From contig CM030731.1 in NCBI GenBank assembly GCA_018127085.1, positions 248,001-312,000 of the forward strand: a DNA stretch of 64,000 bases, written 5' to 3'. Below the pieces are notes generated by a model. It saw only the letters and a list, made by a program, of their open reading frames with translations. It was not told the origin of the DNA and searched no databases. Positions 24,650 to 35,758 of this stretch are shown here, piece by piece. The DNA is from Pneumocystis sp. 'macacae'. Its lineage: Eukaryota; Ascomycota; Pneumocystomycetes; Pneumocystales; Pneumocystaceae. Position 1 is the first letter of the stretch. Each line of letters opens with the position of its first letter. Position numbers and translations under genes: made by a program.

Positions 24650-25668
24650 TTACTTTTTTTTAATATATATATTTTTTATATGCTCAATACGCTGTCGTTT
24701 TGTGTGTTGTACTAGATTTTCAATAACCTCTTCAAATATTTTTTTATCATTTTCTACAACTTGTTTTTGTGCAATCCAATATGCTAGATATTTTTCTGAT
24801 TTTTCTTGGATGATTTCTAACTCGAGTAAATGTGATTTTAATAAGGGTAAAGAAAGATTAAATAAGGCTTCTTTATAGAAATTAGAGAATTCGACTGAGT
24901 GTATGAACGTACCATTTGTCTTTAAATAAAGAATTCGGACCATTTGTGTGTCAAGATCGAAATATGTTGGATCATTTTCTACTGTAGAATCGCCTTTTAA
25001 TTGCATATTATGTAATGAATTTTGTGCTGTTTTTATTGACAAAATAGGCTCTTTTTTTCCTTTTTTATTAGAAGAAATAGTCTAAAAAGTATTAATTATA
25101 AGTACAAACAAAACTATTTGCAACCTTATCGAGATTCATAGGGATTTCAAGAGACATAAAAAACATTTGACGAGTATACGAGGTTTCCCAAGACAAAGGA
25201 TGGAGATCATGTGATGCAGAGTATCTTTCCCATAACATAGAACTACATAATTAGTTCAAACTAAACTCTTAAGAAATAGCTACCCTGATTTTGAGAAAAA
25301 TATTGGGTCTTCAGATGAAGTAGAGTGGTCTTCTTCTGAAGACATATCTTTTCCTTGAGGAGAATTAAGCAATGATGACTCAGTTCCAAATATAGCATTT
25401 ATAATTTCAGGCACTTTAGACATGATAGAAGACCAATCATCATAATCAATATCGGGCTATTTATGTATATGCTTTAAATCAATGAAATATGTTTTTAAGA
25501 ATTTCTTACTTTTTTAAAATTTTGATAAATTTCTGGTGAAATTCTTGAAAGATTTTCATGAAAATCACCGAATTCAAAAGATTCTGGAGATGCTAATTTA
25601 TTTAAACTCAAATCTTCATTTACTGGAATTGAATCAGAGTCTCTGGTAGAATGATCGCGAGAACTCAT
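24650..25668 (-). CDS. Unrecognised conserved-looking protein
   Basis: Four or five exons can be joined from ATG 25668 (MSSRDHSTRDSDS) to a Lys-rich end near 24650. The N-terminal part is acidic/Ser-rich (PDIDYDDWSSIMSKVPEII). The middle has an aromatic, well-ordered block (MLWERYSASHDLHPLSWET, QMFFMSLEIPMNLDK). The last exon has helical segments (VEFSNFYKEALFNLSLPLLK, EKSEKYLAYWIAQKQ). Intron ends look normal (GTAAGA, GTAGC) and the frame is maintained, so it is very likely a real gene. I could not place it in a family; there is no signal peptide or membrane segment. It is flanked by the cyclophilin-RRM and TBCA genes on the same strand. Confidence 0.6.
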
Positions 25669-26221
25669 TGAATTATTAATAGTATTAAGCTATTTAGCAT
25701 TCATATCTATTTTTGACATTAGATTTGTTGTGCTAGACGATATCGTTTGAGTAAAAAAATTAAGATATTTAATTGAAAATAATAAAAAAACCCTTTTTAT
25801 TTATTTTTCTTTTGGAATAATAGTCCTTATGTTTTGTTAATCTCGGTATTTATATTTTTAGCTATTATTAGTTAATAAATCTGGTTAGTATTTATTTATA
25901 GTTAAATGTAAATATTTATCAGCAAAAAATATATCTTTTGTTAATACAAGCATATCCTTTATAAAGCCTAATAATGGCTACCTTTCAGCTAGTTTGGTTA
26001 CATATATATGGAATGCAATATTGGAAATAGATAAAAAAAAGTCTTGTTGAAAATTATCTAAGTAACAAAAGCATTAGTTATACAAAATAAACACATATTA
26101 GATATAGTTATTTTAAGGCTATTGTTTAATCTCTTGTTTTCAGATTAAAATTCTGAAGCTTGGGCCCTGGTTTAATATGGTTAGACAGCAATTGAGCATA
26201 ATCCAGCAGTGAGACAGCATC
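25669..26221. other. AT-rich spacer
   Basis: About 550 bp between the unrecognised gene and TBCA on the same strand. A short extra 5' exon of the unrecognised gene around 25690-25735 cannot be excluded. Otherwise nothing recognisable. Confidence 0.5.
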
Positions 26222-26771
26222 TCATCTGCGGTACTCGATAACAATTCCTGCTTCTTTTACTATTGTTTCTACCCGATGAATTTCCTCTTCTGCAATTTTC
26301 CCTTCTATCTGTAGAGAAATAGATTAATTTACATATTGCATATTACTGTTTATACTTGATCTTGACGCAACTTTTCCACTGCATACGCAAGTCGGCGTTC
26401 TGCATCAGGAATCATTCTCCAGCACTCATCTATTACTTGTTTCTATATAAATTCGTTAATTATTATTATCATTTTTAAATTTGTTGTAAAATGTTGGGTT
26501 TTTGAAAACATACCTGTTTTCTCAGAACGTACTCATCTTCACCGTCTTCTTTCCATTGTAAATAGCGATCTTCTTCAGTTTTAAGTTCTTCTTTGTAGAC
26601 AGAAAGATCACGAACTAGACGTTTAATCGTTCCTATTTTTATTTCTAATTCTCTTGCAGATGGTGCTTGAGAAGGTCCAGATGAATGCGAGAAACGTGCA
26701 GGCAATTTGCTTTTTCCTTCTAAATTCATTTCCGATATTTGTTTTCCTGAAAATTCAAGTTTAAGTCCCAT
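26222..26771 (-). CDS. TBCA: Tubulin-folding cofactor A
   Basis: Three or four exons. The TBCA helical bundle is clear: ELEIKIGTIKRLVRDLSVYK, EDRYLQWKEDGEDEYVLRKQ, then after an intron KQVIDECWRMIPDAERRLA and VEKLRQDQ, and last IEGKIAEEEIHRVETIVKEA ending IEYRR. TBCA (Rbl2, Alp31) binds beta-tubulin during tubulin heterodimer assembly. Compared with usual TBCA (about 105-115 residues) there is an extra N-terminal stretch of about 40 residues (MGLKLEFSGKQISEMN onward). Either the protein has an extension or translation begins at an internal ATG such as MNLEGK. Confidence 0.85.
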
Positions 26772-27973
26772 TTCAGTATTTTAAACTTTGTATATTTTTT
26801 ACGGTTTCTTTTTGTAAAGCAATTTTATCGTAAATTTAATATTTAAAAAATTATTTTTATAAAATTATAATATTTAAAAAATTGTAAAATTTGAAGTAGT
26901 TTTTAGCTTTTGAAGTTAATTTGATATTGTTTTTAGTGTAATTTATTATGAAATTTCGAAATTTTATTAACTAAAAGGTATATTTTTTTGAAATATGCGA
27001 TTTTGAATTTTTTATAAATTTGTTTTAAAAAATGTATAAAAACTATGAATTAGTTTAAAAAGAGTATAAATAGATGGTGTTTCATACAAATATATTTTCA
27101 GTGCGTAGAGTATATAGATATTACTTATATGTCTTTGATGAACGTTTACATTTTGTGTACATTATGTGTACATTATTAGAAGTTTAAAATATAATTTCTA
27201 TTCAAAAACAAATATTTAAAAATATATATTCTTTTATGACAATTTTTAAAAAAATAATTAAAATCATTAAATTGAATGAATATATATATTAAATCGGATG
27301 AATATATATGTACTAAAATATAAAATAATAAATGTATATTTACAAGTATTTAGAAGAATTATGGATTAAGGTATTAAATTAATAGTATAATATTTATTAT
27401 ATGTTGCTAATAAATGATTAATTTAAATATATCATAAATTTATTTTTTTTGAATTATAATATTGAGTTTAATTTTTGAAAAAGATTATAGATTTTATAAT
27501 AAATTAAAGTTTTCTTTTTTTAAAAATGAAATTTAAAATATAAAAATTAAACATTTTTACTTAAATGTAATATAATAATGATTTGATTTTTAAATTAATA
27601 ATTTATTAACAATATTATATAAAAACTAACTATTATTTATCATTTATTTAATATTTATCGCATTTAAAATGACAACATTTATCAATTTATAGATTGTTGA
27701 CTTTGTAACTAATACTTAAAGGATAAAATTTTGTATGGTTTTAAAATTATTTTAATTTTCTTATAAAATTATTACCACGTGTTTTAATATTGTTTTTTTT
27801 GATAAACATAGTTTTTAGTATATTATTGTTATTATTATTTTAAAATAATAGATTTCATGTTTGTGTGTTTAATAGTATTTTAAATGATTCATAAAATATT
27901 TGTTAAATGTAGATAAAGTGAAATATTTTATAATTCTATGTACTGTTCCATATATCATTATTATTTAGACAAG
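26772..27973. other. Very AT-rich spacer
   Basis: About 1.2 kb of A/T runs; one 60-base line (27241-27300) has only 7 G or C by hand count. GTGTACATTATGTGTACATTA near 27155-27175 is a short direct repeat. No gene or RNA recognised. Confidence 0.6.
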
Positions 27974-28973
27974 TTAAACCACACCCATGGATATTTGTTG
28001 CTTCAATAACAATATCTGATTCCTTGTATCTGCTGGTAAAGTATTAATTTGTGCATCCGTTAATGACATAACTTGGGCATAAATAGCAGCCTTTTTTAAT
28101 GAGTCAAGCATTTTATAAACAAAAACAGAACCTACTCTTTGTTGGTCTGAAATATTTTGTTGTGGTTGAGTATATGATGTATTGGATGCTTGTGATGGTT
28201 GTGATGGTTGAGGAAGACCAGTTGATGCAACTACTCTTTGAAGCACGCTTGCTTCAACAAGATTCATCATAAGCATTGCCTGGAATACAGCATATGATAA
28301 TTGTGGTGATTGCAAAAGAAGAGCATGTGCTTGTTCAGGATTGATATGTACAAGAGCTTTTAATTGAGAAATAATATCCAAAAGCTGCAACGGAGGTAAC
28401 GTTGACAGTGTACGAGAAATTGCATCAATAACTGATACGCCTGGTTGTGGTATTGTGCCTTGTGGTAGAGGTGGTAAGATTTCCGATTTATTTTGTTGTA
28501 ATGATGGTTCTTCGTGTTGCACCGTAGGTTGCTGTTGTCTACGGTTGTTGTCCTGTGCTGGATCTGATTCTGCAAAGTCAACCCTTAATTGGCGACCATT
28601 TATATCATGGTTATTTAAATTCCGAACTGCTGCACTTGCAGTTGCAATATCTGACATTATATAAGATGTATATTTAAAAAATAATAAAAAATGAAATAAA
28701 AACCTGGATACTCGCAAAAACCATATCCTTTTGGTTTGTTTGTTTCTTTATCAAAAACTAATCTGTAAATAATAAACATAAACTTTTAAATTTTTAAAAT
28801 AATTTACCTGAACCGGTTAATTGGGCCAATTTGTCGAAAAATATCCTTCAGTTGTTCCTCTGAAACATCATAAGGAATGTTCCCAACTAGAAAAATATAT
28901 TAGAAGTGTTTGTTTTGTTCAAAAGTATGAATTAAATACCAAAAACAACTTTACTTGGGGGTTTGCTTGCCAT
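27974..28973 (-). CDS. RNA15: Cleavage stimulation factor 64 kDa subunit (CstF-64/Rna15/Ctf1)
   Basis: Starts at ATG 28973 (MASKPPSKVVFVGNIPYDVS). Three exons build the RRM: EEQLKDIFRQIGPINRF, RLVFDKETNKPKGYGFCEYP and ATASAAVRNLNNHDINGRQL with RVDFAESDPAQ. After a Gln/Pro-rich linker come the hinge helices (LLDIISQLKALVHINPEQAH, SPQLSYAVFQAMLMMNLVEA). The C-terminal three-helix domain (SLTDAQINTLPADTRNQILL) is next, ending KQQISMGVV. This is the complete CstF-64 order. The protein recognises the U/GU-rich element in pre-mRNA 3' ends and, through the hinge, binds CstF-77/Rna14. Confidence 0.93.
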
Positions 28974-29849
28974 CTTAATTTTGACGACGTTAGAAATCGG
29001 AAAAAAAATATCAATGTTTATAAAAAGAGTTAATTAAATTTGTAGAAAAAAATATATTTATTTTATTAATCTCTTGATTTGATAATTTTGTGTTTTAAAG
29101 AAAAGTATTTTGATTAATTAAAAATTATTATTTCTTTAGTAGTTATATTTATTGGGAAATGTCATATTGATATGTTCATATTCAAGTTTTTAAAAAGTGT
29201 TAAATACAAATTGAATGTTTGTATTTTCTTTTTATACAATTATTTTTAATGAAATATTAATAGAAATATGCTTTTTAAAAAAATAATTTTTGTTTTATAG
29301 AAATAATTATTATTTATGTATAACAATTTTTTTAAATTAAATATACATAGTTAATAACAATGAAAGCATATACAATACTCCTTTATGTTTTTATATATTC
29401 GTGCTTTTATTAGTCTTTAAAATTATTTTTTGATTTTGATAAAAATAAGCAAAACATTATAAATAAAAAATAAATAAATATTTAAATTTAAAAATATAAT
29501 TATATAAATGCATAAACACTAGTTAGTGTATATAAAAATCACTTAGGATGTATATTATCATATTAAACATGTACTAATTATAAAAAATTACAAGAATGTT
29601 AAGTTAAAATGAAAAAGAAAATTGCAGAGATAGACCTACTTTTCTTGTGTAATTTTAAACGTATTTTTTAAATCAAGTAATAATGAGAGAATTTATCTAA
29701 ATATCGTCTTGTTACAAGTATTGGATTTTTATTTAGAAAAAATAATAATCGACATCTAATAATTAGGATAATAAAAACATGCTTTAAAATATGTTACGTA
29801 TTGTTTTCCAATATAATATATAATAAATTTCTTTTTTATACTTATTTTT
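28974..29849. other. AT-rich spacer
   Basis: About 880 bp between the starts/ends of two minus-strand genes. Poly-A/T and TATAA-like runs only; no coding or RNA feature recognised. Confidence 0.6.
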
Positions 29850-30537
29850 TTATTTAGTTTTTATACCTTTTAAAATAATTGTCTCATCATTAATGAATAT
29901 TCCTTTTCCTACTAAAGCATGAATATTATATTAAAAAAAATGTCTACTTACCTTTATATGGTTCGGGTTTTTTCCACTTTTTAATGTTTGCTGCAAATTG
30001 TGTGACAACAACTTTGTCACATCCCTGCAAAACAATTTGTGTAGGTTGTGGACACGCTACTGTAATTCCCTCTGGGATTTTTAGTAGAATCGGAGTAGAA
30101 AATCCGATTTTTAAGGATAAAAATTCTCCATCTTCAACGGATGCTTTATACCCAATTCCTACCAAACGAAGTGTTACAAAATGATATTCCGTTACACCTA
30201 TAATTGTATTTGAAAGAAGCGACCGTGCTGTTCCCCACATAGAGCGCTGCTTTTTGATTGTTGGGTCCTCTACCGAAACTATTACTTTATTGCTTGAAGA
30301 ATCATTATCAATCTTAACATATGGAGGAAGCAATAATGAAAGAGAGCCTTTTGGACCTTTAACAATTACTTCTTTAAACTTCAAATGTACAGTAGGCGTC
30401 ATAACATGTAATTTTATATTTTCAGTAAGATATAAAGGTTTTGATCCAATATGTGAATTTCGAAAGAAAAAAGTTGTAAATTTACGTGGAAAAAACAATT
30501 TTTGAATTTCTTTGAAGATACTTTTTTTTCTATGCAT
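29850..30537 (-). CDS. MRPL6: Mitochondrial large-subunit ribosomal protein uL6m
   Basis: The long first exon (ATG 30537) has a basic, Phe-rich presequence (MHRKKSIFKEIQKLFFPRKF), then uL6 folds: FKEVIVKGPKGSLSLLLPPY, SMWGTARSLLSNTIIGVTEY and RLVGIGYKASVEDGEFLSL. It appears to stop after EPYKGK. A short intron there (GTAAGT...TAG) instead joins a final small exon, KGIFINDETIILKGIKTK, ending at 29850. The family's C-terminal PEPYKGKGI motif supports the splice. It is a mitoribosome subunit near the factor-binding site. Confidence 0.9.
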
Positions 30538-30841
30538 ATTTTTTTAATATTATATTTTTTTATTAATAAATTTTAAGATGGTTATTTAAGATCGAGGTTA
30601 AGAAAAATAGTTAAATATATAAATATTTTTTATTGTGAAAAATTGTTTTGAATATGTATTTAACGGTAATATAAGCACACATATTTTATTCCAATATCTG
30701 TTTACGTTTCTAAAAATATTAAAAAAAACTTAAAGGTATTTTGGAAATGATATTGATGTTCTAATGAAATAATTATAAGTTCACTATTTCTTCATAAGTA
30801 TGCCAGATGTCTCTAAATTCTCTTTGATATGTAAAGGATTT

Positions 30842-31476
30842 ATTCGAGTATGAATGAATAAGTAGGAGTAATATCACTAAAGATGAAAAAAATTAGAAAA
30901 AATGCATAAAAACATTGAAAAATACGTTTGTGTATTGTAAATATGCTGTTCAGCATTCCAGCCTTGCACATCTTTCATGATTTTATTTTCAACTTGACGT
31001 ATGGCATGTTTTCTTCGATATAAATCTCTATCTGCTTCTGCTTGAAGCAGTGGTATTAAATGGATTCGAGACCAGACGTTCTCGCGTTTTAGTTCCCTGT
31101 TTTTTTATTTTACAATATGTACTGAGCAAATATATGCTTTTAGTAACCTTTGTTCATAAACACCCTAATTTATTAGCTCAATGTATTACTATTAGATCAT
31201 AAATACTTGAATATACTTGTAGAAACCATATGCAGAAACAAATGCAACACCAATGAGTAATATAGAGCCCCTTGGACCTCGTATAGGTAAGTTGCGCTAT
31301 AAAAACATATTAAAGATAGACTTTATGAAGATTGAATTTAGTATACTTTGTATTGAATAGGTGCAAAACCTCCTACTGAAAATTAAGAATGTATATAGAA
31401 TAATGCAAGAAATACCCATAGGAGGCATGTCTTGTCCCGAATTTAGAGTTGAACTCGAAAACTTATAGATTCTCAT
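30842..31476 (-). CDS. NDUFA13: NADH:ubiquinone oxidoreductase subunit GRIM-19/NDUFA13
   Basis: ATG 31476 opens MRIYKFSSSTLNSGQDMPPM. Small exons then give GGFAPIQYK, RNLPIRGPRGSILLIGVAFV and SAYGFYK (the single membrane helix), ELKRENVWSRIHLIPLLQAE and ADRDLYRRKHAIRQVENK, and IMKDVQGWNAEQHIYNTQT. The most plausible end is a short exon (DITPTYSFILE) with the stop at 30842. This is the conserved B16.6/GRIM-19 accessory subunit of mitochondrial complex I. Its presence shows the organism keeps complex I, unlike Saccharomyces and Schizosaccharomyces. The last exon junction is less certain than the rest. Confidence 0.88.
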
Positions 31477-31602
31477 TGTTCATCTAAAATCTTTATCGCT
31501 CAAAAAATCATCAATATACGAAAAAACAGTCAAATATAAATCAAGAACTCCAAACGTGAAATGAACAAATTATGAGTACAGTGTGAATGTGTTGCTAATG
31601 AA

Positions 31603-31710
31603 ACTAGTGATACATGAACAATAATTTTAAATCTATGAGACTAGTGATACACGAACAATAATTTTAAATCTGAGACTAGTGATACATGAACAATAATTTT
31701 AAATCTATGA
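31603..31710. repeat. Three-copy tandem repeat of about 36 bp
   Basis: Three consecutive copies of a unit beginning ACTAGTGATACAYGAACAAT: 31603-31639, 31640-31674 and 31675-31710. Copy 2 has one C/T difference and lacks two bases near its end. It sits between the GRIM-19 start and the esterase stop. The copies are almost identical, so the expansion is recent. Confidence 0.9.
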
Positions 31711-31756
31711 ACCTATGCTTATAAATTTTACGGTTATAAACCCGAAGACTAAAGCT

Positions 31757-34363
31757 TCAAAAAGACCGAAAATGATGCATTATTTTAAATTTATTTAATT
31801 GGGCCTTAGCTGTAGAATATAATTGAGCATGAATTCCTTGTCTGAACCAGAAATCACATATTGTTCTATTGCAACCATAAGGATATGGCTTTTCAGGCAA
31901 ATTCAATTCAAGTAAAGTCCCATATACTTTTCCATTTTCAACACCATTCCGTGCCTTTGGCACAGGATCGAGTTTAGTGTTAATTGAAAAAGGCAACCAT
32001 TCTAATGTTTTTCTAGAAGGACTACCTTCAGCAAAATACTTCGCATTATAACAAAGAGTTTTAGGATCCGGATTAGGATCACGTGTTCTTAGAAAAGATC
32101 CTAACCGTTCAAGCAATATATTAAAAAACGTTATATCATCAGATGTCCTAGTTGTCTTTTCTTTATTGAAAAGAAAGAGTTCGACTCCTGGAATAGCAGA
32201 TGACCCGAGAAGAGTGACAATATCATCTGCATGGCATACACGACCATAGTAAAAATGGTCTTTACTATGAAGCCACAGATGAGCATATGTATAATAATAT
32301 CCATATACAGTAGTATACTTTGACATCTTGGAAATAGCAAGTATAGTGGGGCACGTCCAATGAGAATATGTTCTATGTCAGCTTCGTTTACAAAACTAAG
32401 AAGGGGAATTACGAGTTATAACATCTGAAATTGCATTTCTAGCACCATCATTAGCAGAATCAGTATAATAATTATATAATCCGCTATTCTTAATCGAAAA
32501 AGCATCCATAAAGGAAGTCATAATAGAAAGAACTAGCAGAAACATTGATGATGGAGCAGGAGTATCTATGTAAAAAGGAGTAAAAAAATGACCTTCATCC
32601 TTAAGAGAACCATATATTACAGGAACTTTAACAATAGAACCTGATTCCAGTAACTCATAAAAAGTTCCCTTTAATAGATCGCCATCTACAACTGGTTTAA
32701 AAGTCTCAGCAGCAGTGATGCTTGCAGTTTGAAAAGAAGAATAGACACCAAGAAGTTCTTGAGTATCGATAATATCCTGAACATTCACTTGACGCATGCA
32801 TTCTAAAACATCTTTATCATACACTGACTGAGATTTATGCGTAATGCAATTAAAAGAACTTGCAAGCTACAAATTATAAAGAATAAATAAATAAATAGTG
32901 CAAAGCTACATTACGTGTCAGAACACCTTCCGCTTCTTTTTTAATCGCAAAACCCAAACCAATTGGATCAGACGCCCCAATAGCCCCAGAAAACAATCCA
33001 GTTGTATAATCTTTAGCTGATAAAAGTGTTCTAACAGAATGTGCACCAGCAGATTCACCCTATTCTAATAAATATTTTTTAAGAAAAAGAAAGAATATAC
33101 AGCAATTGTAACTTTAGTAGGATCTCCCCCAAAGTCACATATAAATTTCTGAACCCATTTAAGCAGCGTAATCTGATCCTTGATCGCTTGGTTTCTAGAA
33201 CCCCAAAAACCAAGCATACCAAGTCGATAATTGAAACTAACAACAACAACATGCTGAGAAGCAGCAAGGTGACTAGGATCATGATAAGGTTGCGATACAT
33301 CTCCACGCACAAATGACCCTCCATGAATCCATACCCTGATAATATTAAAATGAAATAGTTGCAGATTTGTGTTTACTTACATAACAGGCAAACGTGGATC
33401 AGTAGAATCGCCATTACCTGGTACATAAGGAGTATAAATATTAAGATATAGACAATCCTCATTCAAGATCGGATTTTTGACACTAATAGAATCTTGTGGA
33501 CAATATGACCGATAATACGTCGCTTCCCAACTTGTCTTAAGTTTTTCAATAGGAACAGGGTCTTCGAATCGCAAGTCCCCTACAGGAGGTAATGCATAGG
33601 GTATCCCAAGAAACAAAAAAGTAATATCTGAACGTGTGCCTGTAAGAGTACCAAATTTCGATTGTACTGTTATCGGAAACATGTCCTTTGGTACGTGAGT
33701 ATTATGTGTACGTCTATGCCCGGAATTCGTACCTAGTTCTCTTTAAATAAGTGCTAAAACATGCTATTAATTACATATTGATGGATATTCTTGATAGCAA
33801 AGGCTTTTATTGACCTTCCCATCTTTAATCGCAAGTACTAGGCATTCCACAACATTTTCTACACCATATCTTTCTAATTGGCATTTATCTATATAGAGTC
33901 CATCATCTCTGCAATCATCGTTTGATTCACAGCATTCATCCTCTGACTCACAACATCCGTCCTTTGATTCGCTGTAATCATCATCTTCTGTACAGCATTC
34001 CATGTCATATGCATGGCATCCCTTTTCATTTATAAATCGTTTTTCGTGATAGTAATGTTCATGTTCGATATTTTCATTTATTCCAGAAGCAACATAGTAA
34101 TAGTCATATTTCGAACTATATGTACTATAATAACATTTTAGACGTTTGTAAATTATATTCCGGAGCTCTTCAGTTATTTGACCATACGGATACAGAGTTT
34201 CACCGTAAGCAGAACATTCTTCTTTCGGAGGAATTAAGAGAAACGGATATAATGTATCATCCGGATTAAGAGGGTCATAAACCAACAAATGCACTGCATT
34301 TGTATTCATAAACGTATTCGTAAACATAAATATAACCCCTGAGGCAAAAAACCACCAGTACAT
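31757..34363 (-). CDS. Secreted or surface carboxylesterase with Cys-rich acidic N-terminal domain
   Basis: ATG 34363 gives a hydrophobic signal or anchor (MYWWFFASGVIFMFTNTFMN). A region of acidic cysteine pairs follows (ECCTEDDDYSESKDGCCESE, DECCESNDDC). The frame stops at 33769, but a 42-nt intron (33734-33775, GTAATT...CTAG) rejoins it in frame to the esterase domain. That domain is a complete type-B carboxylesterase: FLGIPYALPPVGDLRF, NEDCLYLNIYTP, oxyanion HGGSF, FNYRLGMLGFWGS, nucleophile GESAG (near 33050), acid SLKDEGHFF and His in VCHADDIVTLLG (near 32230). It is fungal lipase/cholinesterase-like. An in-frame ATG at 33682 could alternatively start a version without a signal. Substrate unknown. 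The Cys-rich domain resembles no family I recognise. Confidence 0.75.
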
Positions 34364-35758
34364 TGCTCGTCCCGCAACCAAATGTATTGATAATTTGTCA
34401 CCAAGGCTCTTTAGATTCTTCTTGTGATCTATTATTAATATTTGTTTAATATTTGCTTAAAAGACATGGTTAAACGCTGTTTGCTTCGTATACATATAAC
34501 CCTCTTTCTGTGAAGTTTCTCGATATACAAAAAAGTCTAACAATGTGACCTTAGAACGAATGACTGTTTAATACTGGAGTAGAAATGATCTCTACTAACC
34601 AACATAGACGATACCGTTTTCGATATAGAAATTTCATTGTTCTGTATAAGCCGTCTGACTAGATATATATTGGTATAGAGAATTACTAATGAATGCCTCT
34701 TCAGGCTAGAGCCGCTAAACATATGTGCACTAGCGGATGAAACGCTGCTAAAAAAAATCACTGAGAACCTGTTGGACACCCCCGTGCCCCTTCGTAACAT
34801 GTATACTGCATGCATAATGAATACATAAGTATGTTATCCATATACAAGTGTATAAGTATTGCATATGAGTTTGCTGCATATAGTCCAATATACAACCATA
34901 TAATTCGACAAATATCTGATACTACAGGAAATAGAACATCTATAACCAAATAATACACAAATGCATGACCATATATGACATAATAATGCTAAAATAATAT
35001 TATAACATGCAGCTAATACTTATTTCGGCATTATTTCGTCAATATTATTTCGGTGTCATCTTTGTATCATTCGTGCATTATGATGTACCTCAAGACCAGT
35101 TATGATTTCTATCGGTACAATAAATAGAAGCTTAATATAGTGCTTAAAGTGCAAAGCACCGAGAAAGAAGGGGAAGTACATGATATTTAAACAGAATACT
35201 TGTAAAGGACATACAGCTCAACCTTTCGCTGTGATATATTTATCTGTTGAAAAATTTTATGTTCTAAAGACTTAGCCATATTATCGTAGGTCGCTTTTTA
35301 TAATCTTCGAACTATCTGTTGAGTGTCGGAGCTTAGAAATGTCGGAGCCAGAAATGTCGTTGGTTAGCATGTAACGAATGTACAGTAGCGTACATGTAAT
35401 GTGAATGAATAATTGGCTTGTGATTATTCATGCTAAATGCTTTGTTGTCATTTTCATGTATTTACATTTTTGGTTTTGTAGAAAATTTAGTAAGTGTTTA
35501 GACTGAGTAGGACAAAATACATCAAGGTTGTTAGGATCTGTAAATGATGAATGCATGATTACGCATACGTGCATGCATTCTGCATATATAATATGAGTGA
35601 GTCAGTGATAGATATAATGTATATTTAATGCACGTTTTGTATTTGTTTTGTATATGTTTTGTATAGAAAAGGGCATATTGTATTTATTGCCGTAAAATGT
35701 GGGTATAATTGATTAATCCGATATATGGATGTGTTAATGATGAACCCGAGTATATGTG
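34364..35758. other. Spacer with TGCATA-rich words, between divergent esterase and MED18
   Basis: About 1.4 kb. It is less AT-rich than other spacers and full of TGCATA/ATGCAT/TATGCA words (34800-34980, 35550-35600). There is a short direct repeat ATGTCGGAGC near 35338. A 92-codon minus-strand frame at 34537-34815 has no recognisable similarity and I do not call it a gene. Confidence 0.5.

Noticed and set aside
33767..34363. Cys-rich frame as a separate small secreted protein
   Set aside because: The stop lies inside a plausible 42-nt intron whose removal joins it in frame to the esterase, which otherwise lacks a signal peptide. A separate gene is still possible.
34537..34815. 92-codon minus-strand frame as a gene
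   Set aside because: No recognisable motif, no splice context, and it lies in a TGCATA-rich spacer.
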